This document shows, piece after piece, positions 25,634 through 33,958 of a DNA stretch of 64,000 nucleotides. Within the stretch, counting starts at the first letter, position 1, and every line of letters begins with the position of its first letter. The notes beneath the pieces are model-generated. The model had not been told where the DNA came from. It worked only from the letters and a program-made list of their open reading frames with translations, and did not search any database. Origin of the DNA: Lachnospiraceae bacterium (GTDB taxonomy: Bacteria > Bacillota > Clostridia > Lachnospirales > Lachnospiraceae); the NCBI GenBank assembly GCA_017399445.1, contig JAFQCM010000125.1, positions 1-64,000 of the forward strand, written 5' to 3'. A program made the translations under genes and the position numbers.

Positions 25634-26326
25634 ATGAGTATGGAAAAATTAAAAGAACTGGAGGAGAAAATAGGATATCAGTTTCAAGATATCAATTTGC
25701 TGAAAAATGCCCTGACCCATAGTTCCTATGCAAATGAGCACAGAATGCCAAAGTTTGCAAATAACGAACGATTAGAATTTTTGGGGGATGCAGTGTTAGA
25801 ACTGGTAACTAGTGAATTTTTATTTCACAACAAAAAGAAGATGGTAGAAGGAGCTATGACAAAGATGCGTGCCAGTATGGTGTGCGAACCAACCCTTGCT
25901 TTTTGTACCAGAGAATTTAATCTTGGAAGTTATCTGTTGCTTGGAAAAGGAGAAGAACTTACCGGGGGAAGAGAAAGAGATTCCATTGTATCTGATGCAA
26001 TGGAGGCTTTGATTGGTGCAATTTATCTGGACGGTGGCTTTGCTAATGCAAAAGAGTTTATTAACAGATTTATTTTATCTGATTTAGAGCATAAGCAGCT
26101 CTTTTTTGATAGCAAGACTATCCTACAGGAAATGGTGCAAAGTAGTGCTGATGGGACATTATCTTATGAACTAATCAGAGAAGAAGGTCCAGATCATGAC
26201 AAACGTTTTGTAGTACAAGTAATGATAGGAAAGGAACCAGCTGGCGTAGGAAGCGGAAGAACAAAAAAAGCTGCAGAGCAGGAAGCGGCTTATGCTGCTA
26301 TTAAGAAGCTAAAAAAGCTGGTGTAG
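25634..26326 (+). CDS. rnc: Ribonuclease III
   Basis: The 230-residue protein has the RNase III signature NERLEFLGDAV (residues 44-54) with the acidic catalytic residues, a second active-site segment SDAMEALIGAIYLDGG, and a C-terminal double-stranded RNA-binding domain (about 158-228, with KKAAEQEAAYAAIKKLK). It cleaves structured precursors of rRNA and other RNAs in the cytosol. smc follows 6 bp later, the standard Firmicutes arrangement. Confidence 0.96.
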   Translation: MSMEKLKELEEKIGYQFQDINLLKNALTHSSYANEHRMPKFANNERLEFLGDAVLELVTSEFLFHNKKKMVEGAMTKMRASMVCEPTLAFCTREFNLGSYLLLGKGEELTGGRERDSIVSDAMEALIGAIYLDGGFANAKEFINRFILSDLEHKQLFFDSKTILQEMVQSSADGTLSYELIREEGPDHDKRFVVQVMIGKEPAGVGSGRTKKAAEQEAAYAAIKKLKKLV

Positions 26327-26332
26327 AAGAGT

Positions 26333-29300
26333 ATGTATTTAAAGGCAATCGAAGTGCATGGGTTTAAATCCTTTGCCAATAAAATTGTATTTGATTTTCA
26401 TAATGGGATTACTGGAATTGTAGGACCAAATGGAAGTGGAAAAAGTAATGTTGCAGATGCGGTAAGGTGGGTGTTGGGTGAACAAAGTGCTAAGCAGCTT
26501 CGTGGTGCCAGCATGCAAGACGTTATTTTTGCCGGAACAGAGAATAGAAAACCATTAGGGTATGCCTATGTGGCAATTACACTGGATAATGGAGATCATA
26601 AACTGCCGGTGGAATTTGAAGAAGTAACTGTTGCCAGAAGGGTGTATCGTTCTGGAGAAAGTGAATATTCCATTAATGGAACTACCTGTCGATTAAAAGA
26701 TGTGCAGGAACTATTTTATGATACAGGTATTGGTAAAGAAGGTTATTCTATTATCGGACAGGGACAGATTGACAAAATCTTAAGTGGAAAACCGGAAGAG
26801 CGAAGAGAGTTGTTTGATGAAGCAGCCGGAATTGTAAAGTTTAAACGAAGAAAGCTTACTGCCCAGAAGAAATTAGAGGATGAAAAAAAGAACCTGACCA
26901 GAATTAATGACATTTTATCGGAATTAGAAAAACAGGTAGGACCACTGGAACGCCAGTCTGCAAAAGCGAAAGAATATCTGAAGTTAAAAGAAGAGTTAAA
27001 GACTTATGATGTAAATATGTTTCTTTTGGAAACAGAGCGGTTAAGAGAAGAATTGAAGATAGTTTCTGAAAAAATCGAGATTGCTGAAAATGACTTACAA
27101 GATACCAGAGAGCAGTTCGAAAAAACAAAAAATGAATATGAAAAAACTGGTATGGAAATTGAAGATGCCAATGAAAAATTAGAAGAAGCTAAAGAGGCTT
27201 TAAACCAGGCAGTGCTACTTCGCGGGAAAATTGAAGGCGAGATTGATTTATTAAAGGAAAAAATTAATTCTGCAAAAATGAGCGAAGAGCACACCAAAAG
27301 CAGAAGGCAGGCTGTAGAAAAAGAAAAAGCAGAAAAAGAAAAAGCGTTAGAAGAGATTAAACAGCAAAAAGAAACCATGGCAGAAGCTCTAAAAGAAGCT
27401 AAGGGTGGAAAAGAAAAAGAAGAAGAAAGTCTTAGTAAGCTTCAGGAGCAGATTGCAGAGCTGACACAAATTATTGAAGAAGGAAAAAGTGAAATTATCC
27501 GGTCTTTAAACGAAAAATCTGGTACAAAAGAAAAAATGTCCCGTTATGATGCCATGTTAGAGCAAATTCAGATTCGTAAGGCAGAACTTAGCAAAAGACT
27601 GTTGCAGGCAAAAAGTGAAGACGAAGAACAAGAAGAAGTGATTCGAATATTCCAGAAAGAATTGGAAGAAATTAAATCTACTATTGAAAAGTTGAAAACC
27701 GAAGGTAGAGAAAAGGAAAGCCGTTTTAATGAAATTCAGACTATTTTAAAAGGAAAAAATGAGGAATTAAATCAGGCAAATATAACTTACCACAAGGAGA
27801 AATCCCGACTGGATTCTATCAAAAACATTACAGAGCGATACGAAGGTTATGGAAACAGTATCAAAAAGGTAATGGAGAAAAAAGAGGAAGAAAAAGGAAT
27901 TCATGGTGTTGTTGCAGACTTAATTAAGGTAGATAAAAAATATGAAATTGCAGTAGAAACCGCATTAGGTGGAAGTATTCAGAACATTGTAACGGATAAT
28001 GAGCAGACAGCAAAACGTCTGATACAGTATTTAAAGGAAAATCGCTTTGGTAGAGCAACCTTTTTACCATTAACCAGCATTGGGCAGGGAGAAGGTTTTA
28101 AACGCAAAGAAGCACTATCTGAAAAAGGTGTTATTGGTCTGGCTGATTCTTTGGTAAAAACAGAAAAAGCTTATGAAGGGCTTACTAAGTATCTTCTGGG
28201 AAGAACTGTAGTGGTAGACCATATTGATAATGCTATTGCATTGGCAAAAAAATATTCTCATTCCCTTAGAATTGTAACTTTGGAAGGAGAATCTTTAAAT
28301 CCAGGTGGTTCCATGACTGGTGGTGCTTTCAAAAATTCAGGCAATTTATTAGGTCGAAGACGAGAAATGGAAGAATTAGAACAAAGTCTGGCAGATACTG
28401 AGAAAAAGATTACAAAATTAACTAAAGAACAGGAACAGTTAAAGGCAGAGAGAGAAGAAATCAGAACTACGATAGATTCTTTAAAAACCCAGCTTCAAGA
28501 GCAGTTTATTTTGGAGAATACTGCAAAGATTAAAGTAGATGAGGCAGAGGCAAAAAAAGAAGCTAACGAAAGTGGCAGAATAGACCTTAGAAGTGAAGCA
28601 GCAGAAATTGAAAAGCAGATTTCAGATATTCGCCTCAACAAAGAAGGGATTGAAGCTTCTTTAAAAGAAGCAGAACTCCATGAAAGTGAAGTCGAAGAAC
28701 AGATTCGGGTGGCTCAGGAAGAATTAAACGAGAAATCGAAAGAAGAACAGGGTTTAAGCGATGAATTGAAAAATGCGGAAATGTCTTTGAATGCAATTTT
28801 ACAAAAAGAAGAGTTTATAAAACAGAATGAAAATAGAATTCGTTCTGAAATTAAGTCTTGTGAAGATGAGTTGGAAAAACTTTCTATGGATGATAAACAA
28901 GCAGCTATTGATGTGGAAGAAAAGAATCAGAAAATTGAAGAACTAAAACATTCCATCGAAGAGTATGATATTGTTGCAAAAGAAAAAGAAGCAATCATTC
29001 AAGAGGTTACAGAACAAAGAGATAAGTTAAATGAAACACAAAAATCTTTCTTTGGAAGAAGAGAAGAGCTTTCACAGCGAATGAATAATCTGGATAAAGA
29101 AACTTACCGACTAAGCAGTCAGAAGGAAAAATTAGAAGACAGTTCAGAAACTCAGATGAATTATATGTGGGAGGAATATGAACTTACTTATAATGCTGCT
29201 TTGGAATTAAGGTCAGAGGGAATGGAAGATTTACCGGAAATCAGAAATAAGGTAGCTTCCCTAAAAACAGATATCCGAAGACTGGGTGATGTAAATGTAA

Positions 29301-29893
29301 ATGCCATTGAAGAATATAAAGAAATCAGTGAAAGATATGAATTCTTAAATGGTCAGAGAAATGATTTGGTAGAAGCAGAGAAAACCCTTATTGGTATTAT
29401 TGATGAGTTAGATGCAGGAATGCGGGCAACTTTTACGGAAAAATTCGAAGAAATTAAAGTAGAATTTGATAAGGTGTTTAAAGCACTATTTGGCGGCGGA
29501 AAAGGTACATTAGAACTGATGGAAGACGAAGATATTCTGGAGGCGGGAATTCGAATTATTGCCCAGCCGCCAGGAAAGAAACTTCAGAATATGATGCAGC
29601 TTTCCGGTGGAGAAAAAGCAATGTCTGCCATAGCATTGTTATTTGCCATTCAGAACTTAAAACCTTCTCCATTCTGTCTGTTAGATGAAATTGAAGCGGC
29701 ATTAGACGAAGCTAACGTAAATAAGTTTGCCAAGTATCTGAATAAGTTGACAAAACATACACAGTTTATTATTATTACACATAGACGAGGTACTATGGCG
29801 GTAACAGACAGACTGTATGGTATTACCATGCAGGAGAAAGGTATTTCCACTTTGGTATCTGTAAATCTAATAGAGGATGAACTAGATGAGTAG
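26333..29893 (+). CDS. smc: Chromosome segregation protein SMC
   Basis: The 1186-residue protein has Walker A GPNGSGKSN (residues 31-39), two long coiled coils (about 165-500 and 670-1020), a hinge (about 515-640, with GVVADLIKVDKKYEIAVETA), the ABC signature LSGGEKAMSA near 1089 and Walker B CLLDEIEAALDEAN near 1112. It works with ScpAB in the condensin complex that aligns the replicated chromosome arms. Length is normal. A 26-codon ORF overlaps its stop codon, and ftsY comes 131 bp later. Confidence 0.97.
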   Translation: MYLKAIEVHGFKSFANKIVFDFHNGITGIVGPNGSGKSNVADAVRWVLGEQSAKQLRGASMQDVIFAGTENRKPLGYAYVAITLDNGDHKLPVEFEEVTVARRVYRSGESEYSINGTTCRLKDVQELFYDTGIGKEGYSIIGQGQIDKILSGKPEERRELFDEAAGIVKFKRRKLTAQKKLEDEKKNLTRINDILSELEKQVGPLERQSAKAKEYLKLKEELKTYDVNMFLLETERLREELKIVSEKIEIAENDLQDTREQFEKTKNEYEKTGMEIEDANEKLEEAKEALNQAVLLRGKIEGEIDLLKEKINSAKMSEEHTKSRRQAVEKEKAEKEKALEEIKQQKETMAEALKEAKGGKEKEEESLSKLQEQIAELTQIIEEGKSEIIRSLNEKSGTKEKMSRYDAMLEQIQIRKAELSKRLLQAKSEDEEQEEVIRIFQKELEEIKSTIEKLKTEGREKESRFNEIQTILKGKNEELNQANITYHKEKSRLDSIKNITERYEGYGNSIKKVMEKKEEEKGIHGVVADLIKVDKKYEIAVETALGGSIQNIVTDNEQTAKRLIQYLKENRFGRATFLPLTSIGQGEGFKRKEALSEKGVIGLADSLVKTEKAYEGLTKYLLGRTVVVDHIDNAIALAKKYSHSLRIVTLEGESLNPGGSMTGGAFKNSGNLLGRRREMEELEQSLADTEKKITKLTKEQEQLKAEREEIRTTIDSLKTQLQEQFILENTAKIKVDEAEAKKEANESGRIDLRSEAAEIEKQISDIRLNKEGIEASLKEAELHESEVEEQIRVAQEELNEKSKEEQGLSDELKNAEMSLNAILQKEEFIKQNENRIRSEIKSCEDELEKLSMDDKQAAIDVEEKNQKIEELKHSIEEYDIVAKEKEAIIQEVTEQRDKLNETQKSFFGRREELSQRMNNLDKETYRLSSQKEKLEDSSETQMNYMWEEYELTYNAALELRSEGMEDLPEIRNKVASLKTDIRRLGDVNVNAIEEYKEISERYEFLNGQRNDLVEAEKTLIGIIDELDAGMRATFTEKFEEIKVEFDKVFKALFGGGKGTLELMEDEDILEAGIRIIAQPPGKKLQNMMQLSGGEKAMSAIALLFAIQNLKPSPFCLLDEIEAALDEANVNKFAKYLNKLTKHTQFIIITHRRGTMAVTDRLYGITMQEKGISTLVSVNLIEDELDE

Positions 29894-29966
29894 ACGAAGA
29901 AGCAGACAGTTAGGCCGCAGAGGATTCTTTGGTGGCGATGGCATTTTAGATTTATTTTTTATGTAA
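29886..29966 (+). CDS. Tiny basic ORF overlapping the smc stop
   Basis: A 26-codon frame starts at 29886, overlapping the smc stop by 8 bp, with AGAGGA 8 bp upstream. It encodes SRRRSRQLGRRGFFGGDGIL and a short hydrophobic end (DLFFM). The strongly basic start and the coupling to smc would fit a translated small protein, but the frame could be chance. No homologue is recognised. Confidence 0.3.
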   Translation: MSRRRSRQLGRRGFFGGDGILDLFFM

Positions 29967-30024
29967 TTGAATTTATTATAGGTTTGTTTTTTGACAATTA
30001 TTTTAAAGATTAGTAGGTGAAAAA

Positions 30025-30963
30025 ATGGGTGAAGGAAAAAAAGGATTTTTTAGCAGACTTGCAGCAGGATTAAGTAAAACGAGAGATAACATTGTTGCAG
30101 GTGTAGATGCCATTTTTAACGGTGCATCAGAAATTGACGATGAGTTTTATGAAGAAATTGAAGAAATTCTTATTATGGGAGATATTGGAATTAACGCTAC
30201 CAATGCCATTATTGAGGATTTAAAAAAGAAGGTAAAGGAGCAAAGAATTAAACAGCCCAAAGAGTGTAAAGAGCTGTTAATTAACAGTATCAAAGAACAG
30301 ATGAGTGTAGAAGAAGCTGCTTATGAGTTTGAAAAAAGACAGTCTGTAGTACTGGTAGTAGGTGTTAATGGAGTAGGAAAAACTACTTCCATTGGAAAAC
30401 TGGCTGGAAAATTAAAAGATCAGAATAAGAAAGTTATTCTTGCGGCAGCAGATACTTTTAGAGCAGCAGCAGGAGAGCAGTTGACAGAATGGGCAAACCG
30501 TGCCGGGGTAGATATTATTGGCGGTCAAGAAGGTTCCGATCCGGCAGCAGTAGTTTATGATGCAGTTCAGTCTGCAAAGGCAAAAAAAGCAGATGTATTG
30601 CTTTGTGATACAGCAGGAAGACTTCACAATAAGAAAAACCTGATGGAAGAACTTCGAAAAATCAATAAGATTATCGAAAAAGAATATCCGGAAGCATACA
30701 AAGAAACACTGGTAGTATTAGATGGAACTACAGGGCAGAATGCTCTTGCCCAGGCAAAGCAGTTTGCGGAAGTAACCAATATTACCGGAATTGTTCTTAC
30801 AAAACTGGATGGAACAGCCAAAGGTGGAATTGCAGTAGCAATTCAGACAGAATTAGGAATTCCGGTAAAATATGTTGGTGTGGGAGAAAGTATTGATGAC
30901 CTTCAGAAATTTGATTCCAACGATTTTGTAAATGCTTTATTTAATGTAAAAGAAGAAGTATAA
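30025..30963 (+). CDS. ftsY: Signal recognition particle receptor FtsY
   Basis: The 312-residue NG-domain GTPase has G1 GVNGVGKTTSIGKLAG (near residue 113), DTAGRLHNK (near 195) and TKLDGTAKGG (near 259). The acidic A domain is very short, as is usual in Firmicutes. It docks the ribosome-SRP complex at the membrane, partnering with Ffh encoded 3 kb downstream. The start follows GTAGGTGAAA. Confidence 0.96.
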   Translation: MGEGKKGFFSRLAAGLSKTRDNIVAGVDAIFNGASEIDDEFYEEIEEILIMGDIGINATNAIIEDLKKKVKEQRIKQPKECKELLINSIKEQMSVEEAAYEFEKRQSVVLVVGVNGVGKTTSIGKLAGKLKDQNKKVILAAADTFRAAAGEQLTEWANRAGVDIIGGQEGSDPAAVVYDAVQSAKAKKADVLLCDTAGRLHNKKNLMEELRKINKIIEKEYPEAYKETLVVLDGTTGQNALAQAKQFAEVTNITGIVLTKLDGTAKGGIAVAIQTELGIPVKYVGVGESIDDLQKFDSNDFVNALFNVKEEV

Positions 30964-30986
30964 GAAAAAAGAAAGAAGACGATGAA

Positions 30987-32198
30987 ATGTTAACCTTGGA
31001 AAAATTTGAAGAAGCTTCAGAGCTTGTAAAAAGAGTAACTTTAGAAACAAAACTTGTATACAGCGATTATTTTAGCAAACAGACAGGAAATAAAGTATAT
31101 TTAAAACCTGAAAATATGCAGTTAACAGGAGCCTATAAGTTAAGGGGGGCTTATTATAAAATCAGCACTCTTACAGATGAGGAAAGAGAGAAGGGATTAA
31201 TTACAGCATCTGCTGGAAACCATGCCCAGGGTGTGGCTTTTGCGGCAAAAGCCTATGGAGCAAAGGCAACTATTGTTATGCCAACTACTACACCATTAAT
31301 TAAGGTAAACAGAACAAAAAGTTATGGTGCAGAAGTAGTTCTGTATGGAGATGTTTATGACGAAGCATGCAATTATGCCTATGAACTGGCAGAAAAGAAT
31401 GGCTATACCTTTATTCATCCATTTGATGATTTGGCGGTTGCAACCGGTCAGGGTACTATTGCCATGGAAATTTTTAAAGAATTACCATTAGTAGATTATA
31501 TTTTAGTACCAATTGGTGGTGGCGGACTGGCTACCGGTGTTTCTACCCTTGCAAAAATGTTAAATCCCAAAATTAAAGTAATCGGAGTAGAGCCAGCAGG
31601 GGCAAACTGTATGCAGGAATCCTTAAAAGTTGGTAAAGTAGTTACTTTGAATGGAATAAATACCATTGCAGATGGTACTGCAGTTCAGACACCGGGAAGC
31701 AAAATTTTCCCATATATTCAGAAAAATATTGATGAAATTATTACGGTAGAAGATAGCGAATTAATTGTAGCTTTTCTTGATATGGTGGAGAATCATAAGA
31801 TGGTAGTAGAAAATTCAGGACTTTTAACGGTAGCCGCGTTAAAACAGCTGAATGTGAAAGATAAAAAAATTGTATCTATTTTAAGTGGTGGAAACATGGA
31901 TGTAATTACCATGTCCTCCATTGTGCAACATGGATTAATCCAGCGGGACAGAATTTTTACGGTTTCTGTTCTTCTTCCAGATAAGCCTGGAATGTTATCA
32001 AAAGTGTCCCAAGTTATTGCAGACCATCAGGGAAATGTGATTAAGCTGGAACATAATCAGTTTGTAAGCACCAACAGAAACGCAGCAGTAGAACTTAGAA
32101 TTACATTAGAAGCATTTGGAACGGAACATAAACAACAGATTTTAGATGCATTGGAAAAGGAAAATTACAGACCGAAATTAATTAGACCAATGCTGTAG
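30987..32198 (+). CDS. ilvA: Threonine ammonia-lyase
   Basis: The 403-residue PLP enzyme has the Schiff-base Lys in LTGAYKLRGAYYK (Lys51) and the phosphate-binding Gly loop PIGGGGLATG near residue 177. Its C-terminal ACT domain (from about 325, TVSVLLPDKPGMLSKVSQVI) identifies the catabolic/biosynthetic form with effector control. It deaminates threonine to 2-oxobutyrate. It sits between ftsY and nagA without a regulatory leader such as a T-box in the 23-bp gap, so it is likely cotranscribed with its neighbours. Confidence 0.93.
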   Translation: MLTLEKFEEASELVKRVTLETKLVYSDYFSKQTGNKVYLKPENMQLTGAYKLRGAYYKISTLTDEEREKGLITASAGNHAQGVAFAAKAYGAKATIVMPTTTPLIKVNRTKSYGAEVVLYGDVYDEACNYAYELAEKNGYTFIHPFDDLAVATGQGTIAMEIFKELPLVDYILVPIGGGGLATGVSTLAKMLNPKIKVIGVEPAGANCMQESLKVGKVVTLNGINTIADGTAVQTPGSKIFPYIQKNIDEIITVEDSELIVAFLDMVENHKMVVENSGLLTVAALKQLNVKDKKIVSILSGGNMDVITMSSIVQHGLIQRDRIFTVSVLLPDKPGMLSKVSQVIADHQGNVIKLEHNQFVSTNRNAAVELRITLEAFGTEHKQQILDALEKENYRPKLIRPML

Positions 32199-32208
32199 AG
32201 GTAAGTGT

Positions 32209-33342
32209 ATGGTTATTAAGAATGCAAAAGTATATACAGAGGAATTTCTCTTTGAAGAAAAAGATATTTACGTAGAAAATGATGAATTTGCACAACAAGC
32301 TTCAGAAAAGGAAATTGTGTATGCAGATGATTTGTATGCTATTCCGGGACTTGTAGATATTCATTTACATGGCTGTGTAGGGCAAGATTTTAGTGATGGT
32401 GATATAGATGCTGTGCAAAAAATTGCAGAATATGAAGCTTATCATGGAATTACTACCATTATGCCAGCTACCATGTCTCTAAAAGAAAAAGAACTGGTAA
32501 AGGCGGTAAAAACAATTGCTGCTTACAAAAACAGCAGTAAAACCGGAGCAGAAGTTGCAGGGATTTATATGGAAGGTCCTTTCATGTCCAAGGAAAGAAA
32601 AGGCGTTCATAAAGAGGAAAACCTATTGCTACCGGATTTGAAATTAGTAGAAAAACTCCAAAAAGAAGCCAAAGGAAAAATTAAGATTGTAACTGTAGCA
32701 CCAGAATTGTCGGGGGCTATTGATTTTATTAAAGAAAGTAGTAAAAATTACAGGATATCCATTGCTCACACAGCAGCTGGATACGATGTTTCAAAAGAAG
32801 CATTTGCAGCAGGAGCAACCCAGTTAACCCATTTCTTTAATGGAATGGCACCATTTAACCACAGAGAACCGGGAATCATTGGAGCTGCACTAGAAAATGA
32901 TCAGTGTATGGCAGAACTGATTTGCGATGAATTTCATATTCATCCAACAGTAATTAATATGACATTCCGCATTTTTGGAGCAGAAAGAGTGATCTTAGTA
33001 AGTGACAGTATGCGTGCCACCGGAATGCAGGATGGAGAATATACATTGGGAGAACACAATGTAATTGTACGTGATGGGATTGCCAAGTTAAAAGATGGAA
33101 CCCTTGCCGGTTCTACCAGAAATTTAATGGATTGTTTGAAAATTGCGGTAAAAGAAATGAAAATTCCATTAGAAACAGCAGTAAGGGCTGCTACCTTAAA
33201 TCCAGCAGTTGCTGCAGGAATTCAAGACAAATGTGGTACCATTACTTCAGGAAGAAAGGCAAATGCAGTATTTTTAGATAAGGATTTAAATGTGGTAATG
33301 GTACTGCTAAATGGGAAATTGATTCGAAACGACTGGGATTAA
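32209..33342 (+). CDS. nagA: N-acetylglucosamine-6-phosphate deacetylase
   Basis: The 377-residue amidohydrolase has the metal-binding HLHG motif (His52, His54) in LVDIHLHGCVGQDF, IYMEGPFMS (substrate/metal Glu), HFFNGMAPFNHREPG and the catalytic Asp266 in LVSDSMRATG. It deacetylates GlcNAc-6-phosphate in amino sugar use and cell wall recycling. nagB is not adjacent in this window. The gene ends 11 bp before one of the two repeated structured elements. Confidence 0.93.
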   Translation: MVIKNAKVYTEEFLFEEKDIYVENDEFAQQASEKEIVYADDLYAIPGLVDIHLHGCVGQDFSDGDIDAVQKIAEYEAYHGITTIMPATMSLKEKELVKAVKTIAAYKNSSKTGAEVAGIYMEGPFMSKERKGVHKEENLLLPDLKLVEKLQKEAKGKIKIVTVAPELSGAIDFIKESSKNYRISIAHTAAGYDVSKEAFAAGATQLTHFFNGMAPFNHREPGIIGAALENDQCMAELICDEFHIHPTVINMTFRIFGAERVILVSDSMRATGMQDGEYTLGEHNVIVRDGIAKLKDGTLAGSTRNLMDCLKIAVKEMKIPLETAVRAATLNPAVAAGIQDKCGTITSGRKANAVFLDKDLNVVMVLLNGKLIRNDWD

Positions 33343-33353
33343 AAAAGAATTTT

Positions 33354-33536
33354 GTAACAGTTCAGCCATGATATGTGATAAAAGTGAAGTATGCTCGCAT
33401 AAAAAGAAATTTATCACATATCATGAGCGGAACGCCTGTGTATGAGCAAAGGTAGTTATGTAGCAACGGAAAGCATGATAGTGGGACTTTGGGACACCCA
33501 AGGAGTACAGAGTGATGGCGTGGAATGAACTGTTAC
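33354..33536. repeat. Dispersed structured repeat, copy 1 (MITE-like)
   Basis: This 183-bp element begins GTAACAGTTCA and ends with its exact inverted copy TGAACTGTTAC, an 11-bp terminal inverted repeat. Inside, ATGATATGTGATAAA (33368-33382) pairs perfectly with TTTATCACATATCAT (33408-33422), and TTGGG-ACA-CCCAA forms another hairpin near 33488. The sequence is shared along its length with copy 2 at 58481-58667. No ORF longer than a few codons fills it. It lies between nagA and ylxM in both-strand non-coding DNA. Confidence 0.85.
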
Positions 33537-33550
33537 TTAATTTTTAAAGA

Positions 33551-33572
33551 TGTCAAGAAAAAATACTTGACA
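33551..33572. promoter_or_regulatory. Inverted repeat overlapping the ylxM -35 box
   Basis: TGTCAAG (33551-33557) and CTTGACA (33566-33572) are exact inverted repeats; the right arm contains the -35 box TTGACA. It may be an operator or a chance palindrome. Confidence 0.5.
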
Positions 33573-33595
33573 AAGTTACTAGTTCAGTGTATTCT
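33567..33595 (+). promoter_or_regulatory. Promoter of the ylxM-ffh operon
   Basis: TTGACA (33567-33572), a 17-bp spacer and TATTCT (33590-33595) precede the ylxM ribosome site by a few bases. Confidence 0.75.
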
Positions 33596-33611
33596 ATCTA
33601 AGGTGATGCAA

Positions 33612-33956
33612 ATGGAAAGATTTGTTGAGCAGGCGTTATTGTATGACTTCTATGGTGAACTGCTGACAGAAAATCAAAAAAATGTATATGAAGATGTGGT
33701 ACTGAATGATTATTCTTTAAGCGAAGTGGCAGAAGAAAAAGGAATCAGCAGACAGGGTGTACATGATTTGATTAAAAGAACCAATAAAGCATTGGCAGAG
33801 TATGAAGAGAAACTTCATTTAGTAGAAAAGTTTCTCCATATTAAGGAAAAAGTAAGTCAGATTCAAACAACCGTAGAACAAGCTGAACAGATAGAGAAGC
33901 AGGAACTGATTGAAAGAATTGAATCTATTTCAAATGAAATTTTGGAGGAATTATAA
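33612..33956 (+). CDS. ylxM: YlxM/p13-family SRP-associated HTH protein
   Basis: The 114-residue protein starts MERFVEQALLYDFYGELLTE, has a sigma4-like helix-turn-helix (SLSEVAEEKGISRQGVHDLI) and a helical C-terminus. YlxM proteins always precede ffh in Firmicutes and associate with SRP. The frame is open back to 33525, but this part lies over the promoter and the end of the repeat element; AAGGTG at 33600-33605 sets the ATG at 33612. The ffh start follows 2 bp after the stop. Confidence 0.92.
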   Translation: MERFVEQALLYDFYGELLTENQKNVYEDVVLNDYSLSEVAEEKGISRQGVHDLIKRTNKALAEYEEKLHLVEKFLHIKEKVSQIQTTVEQAEQIEKQELIERIESISNEILEEL

Positions 33957-33958
33957 GA

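Noticed and set aside
30960-30990. T-box or other leader before ilvA
   Set aside because: The gap to ftsY is only 23 bp, too short for a T-box.
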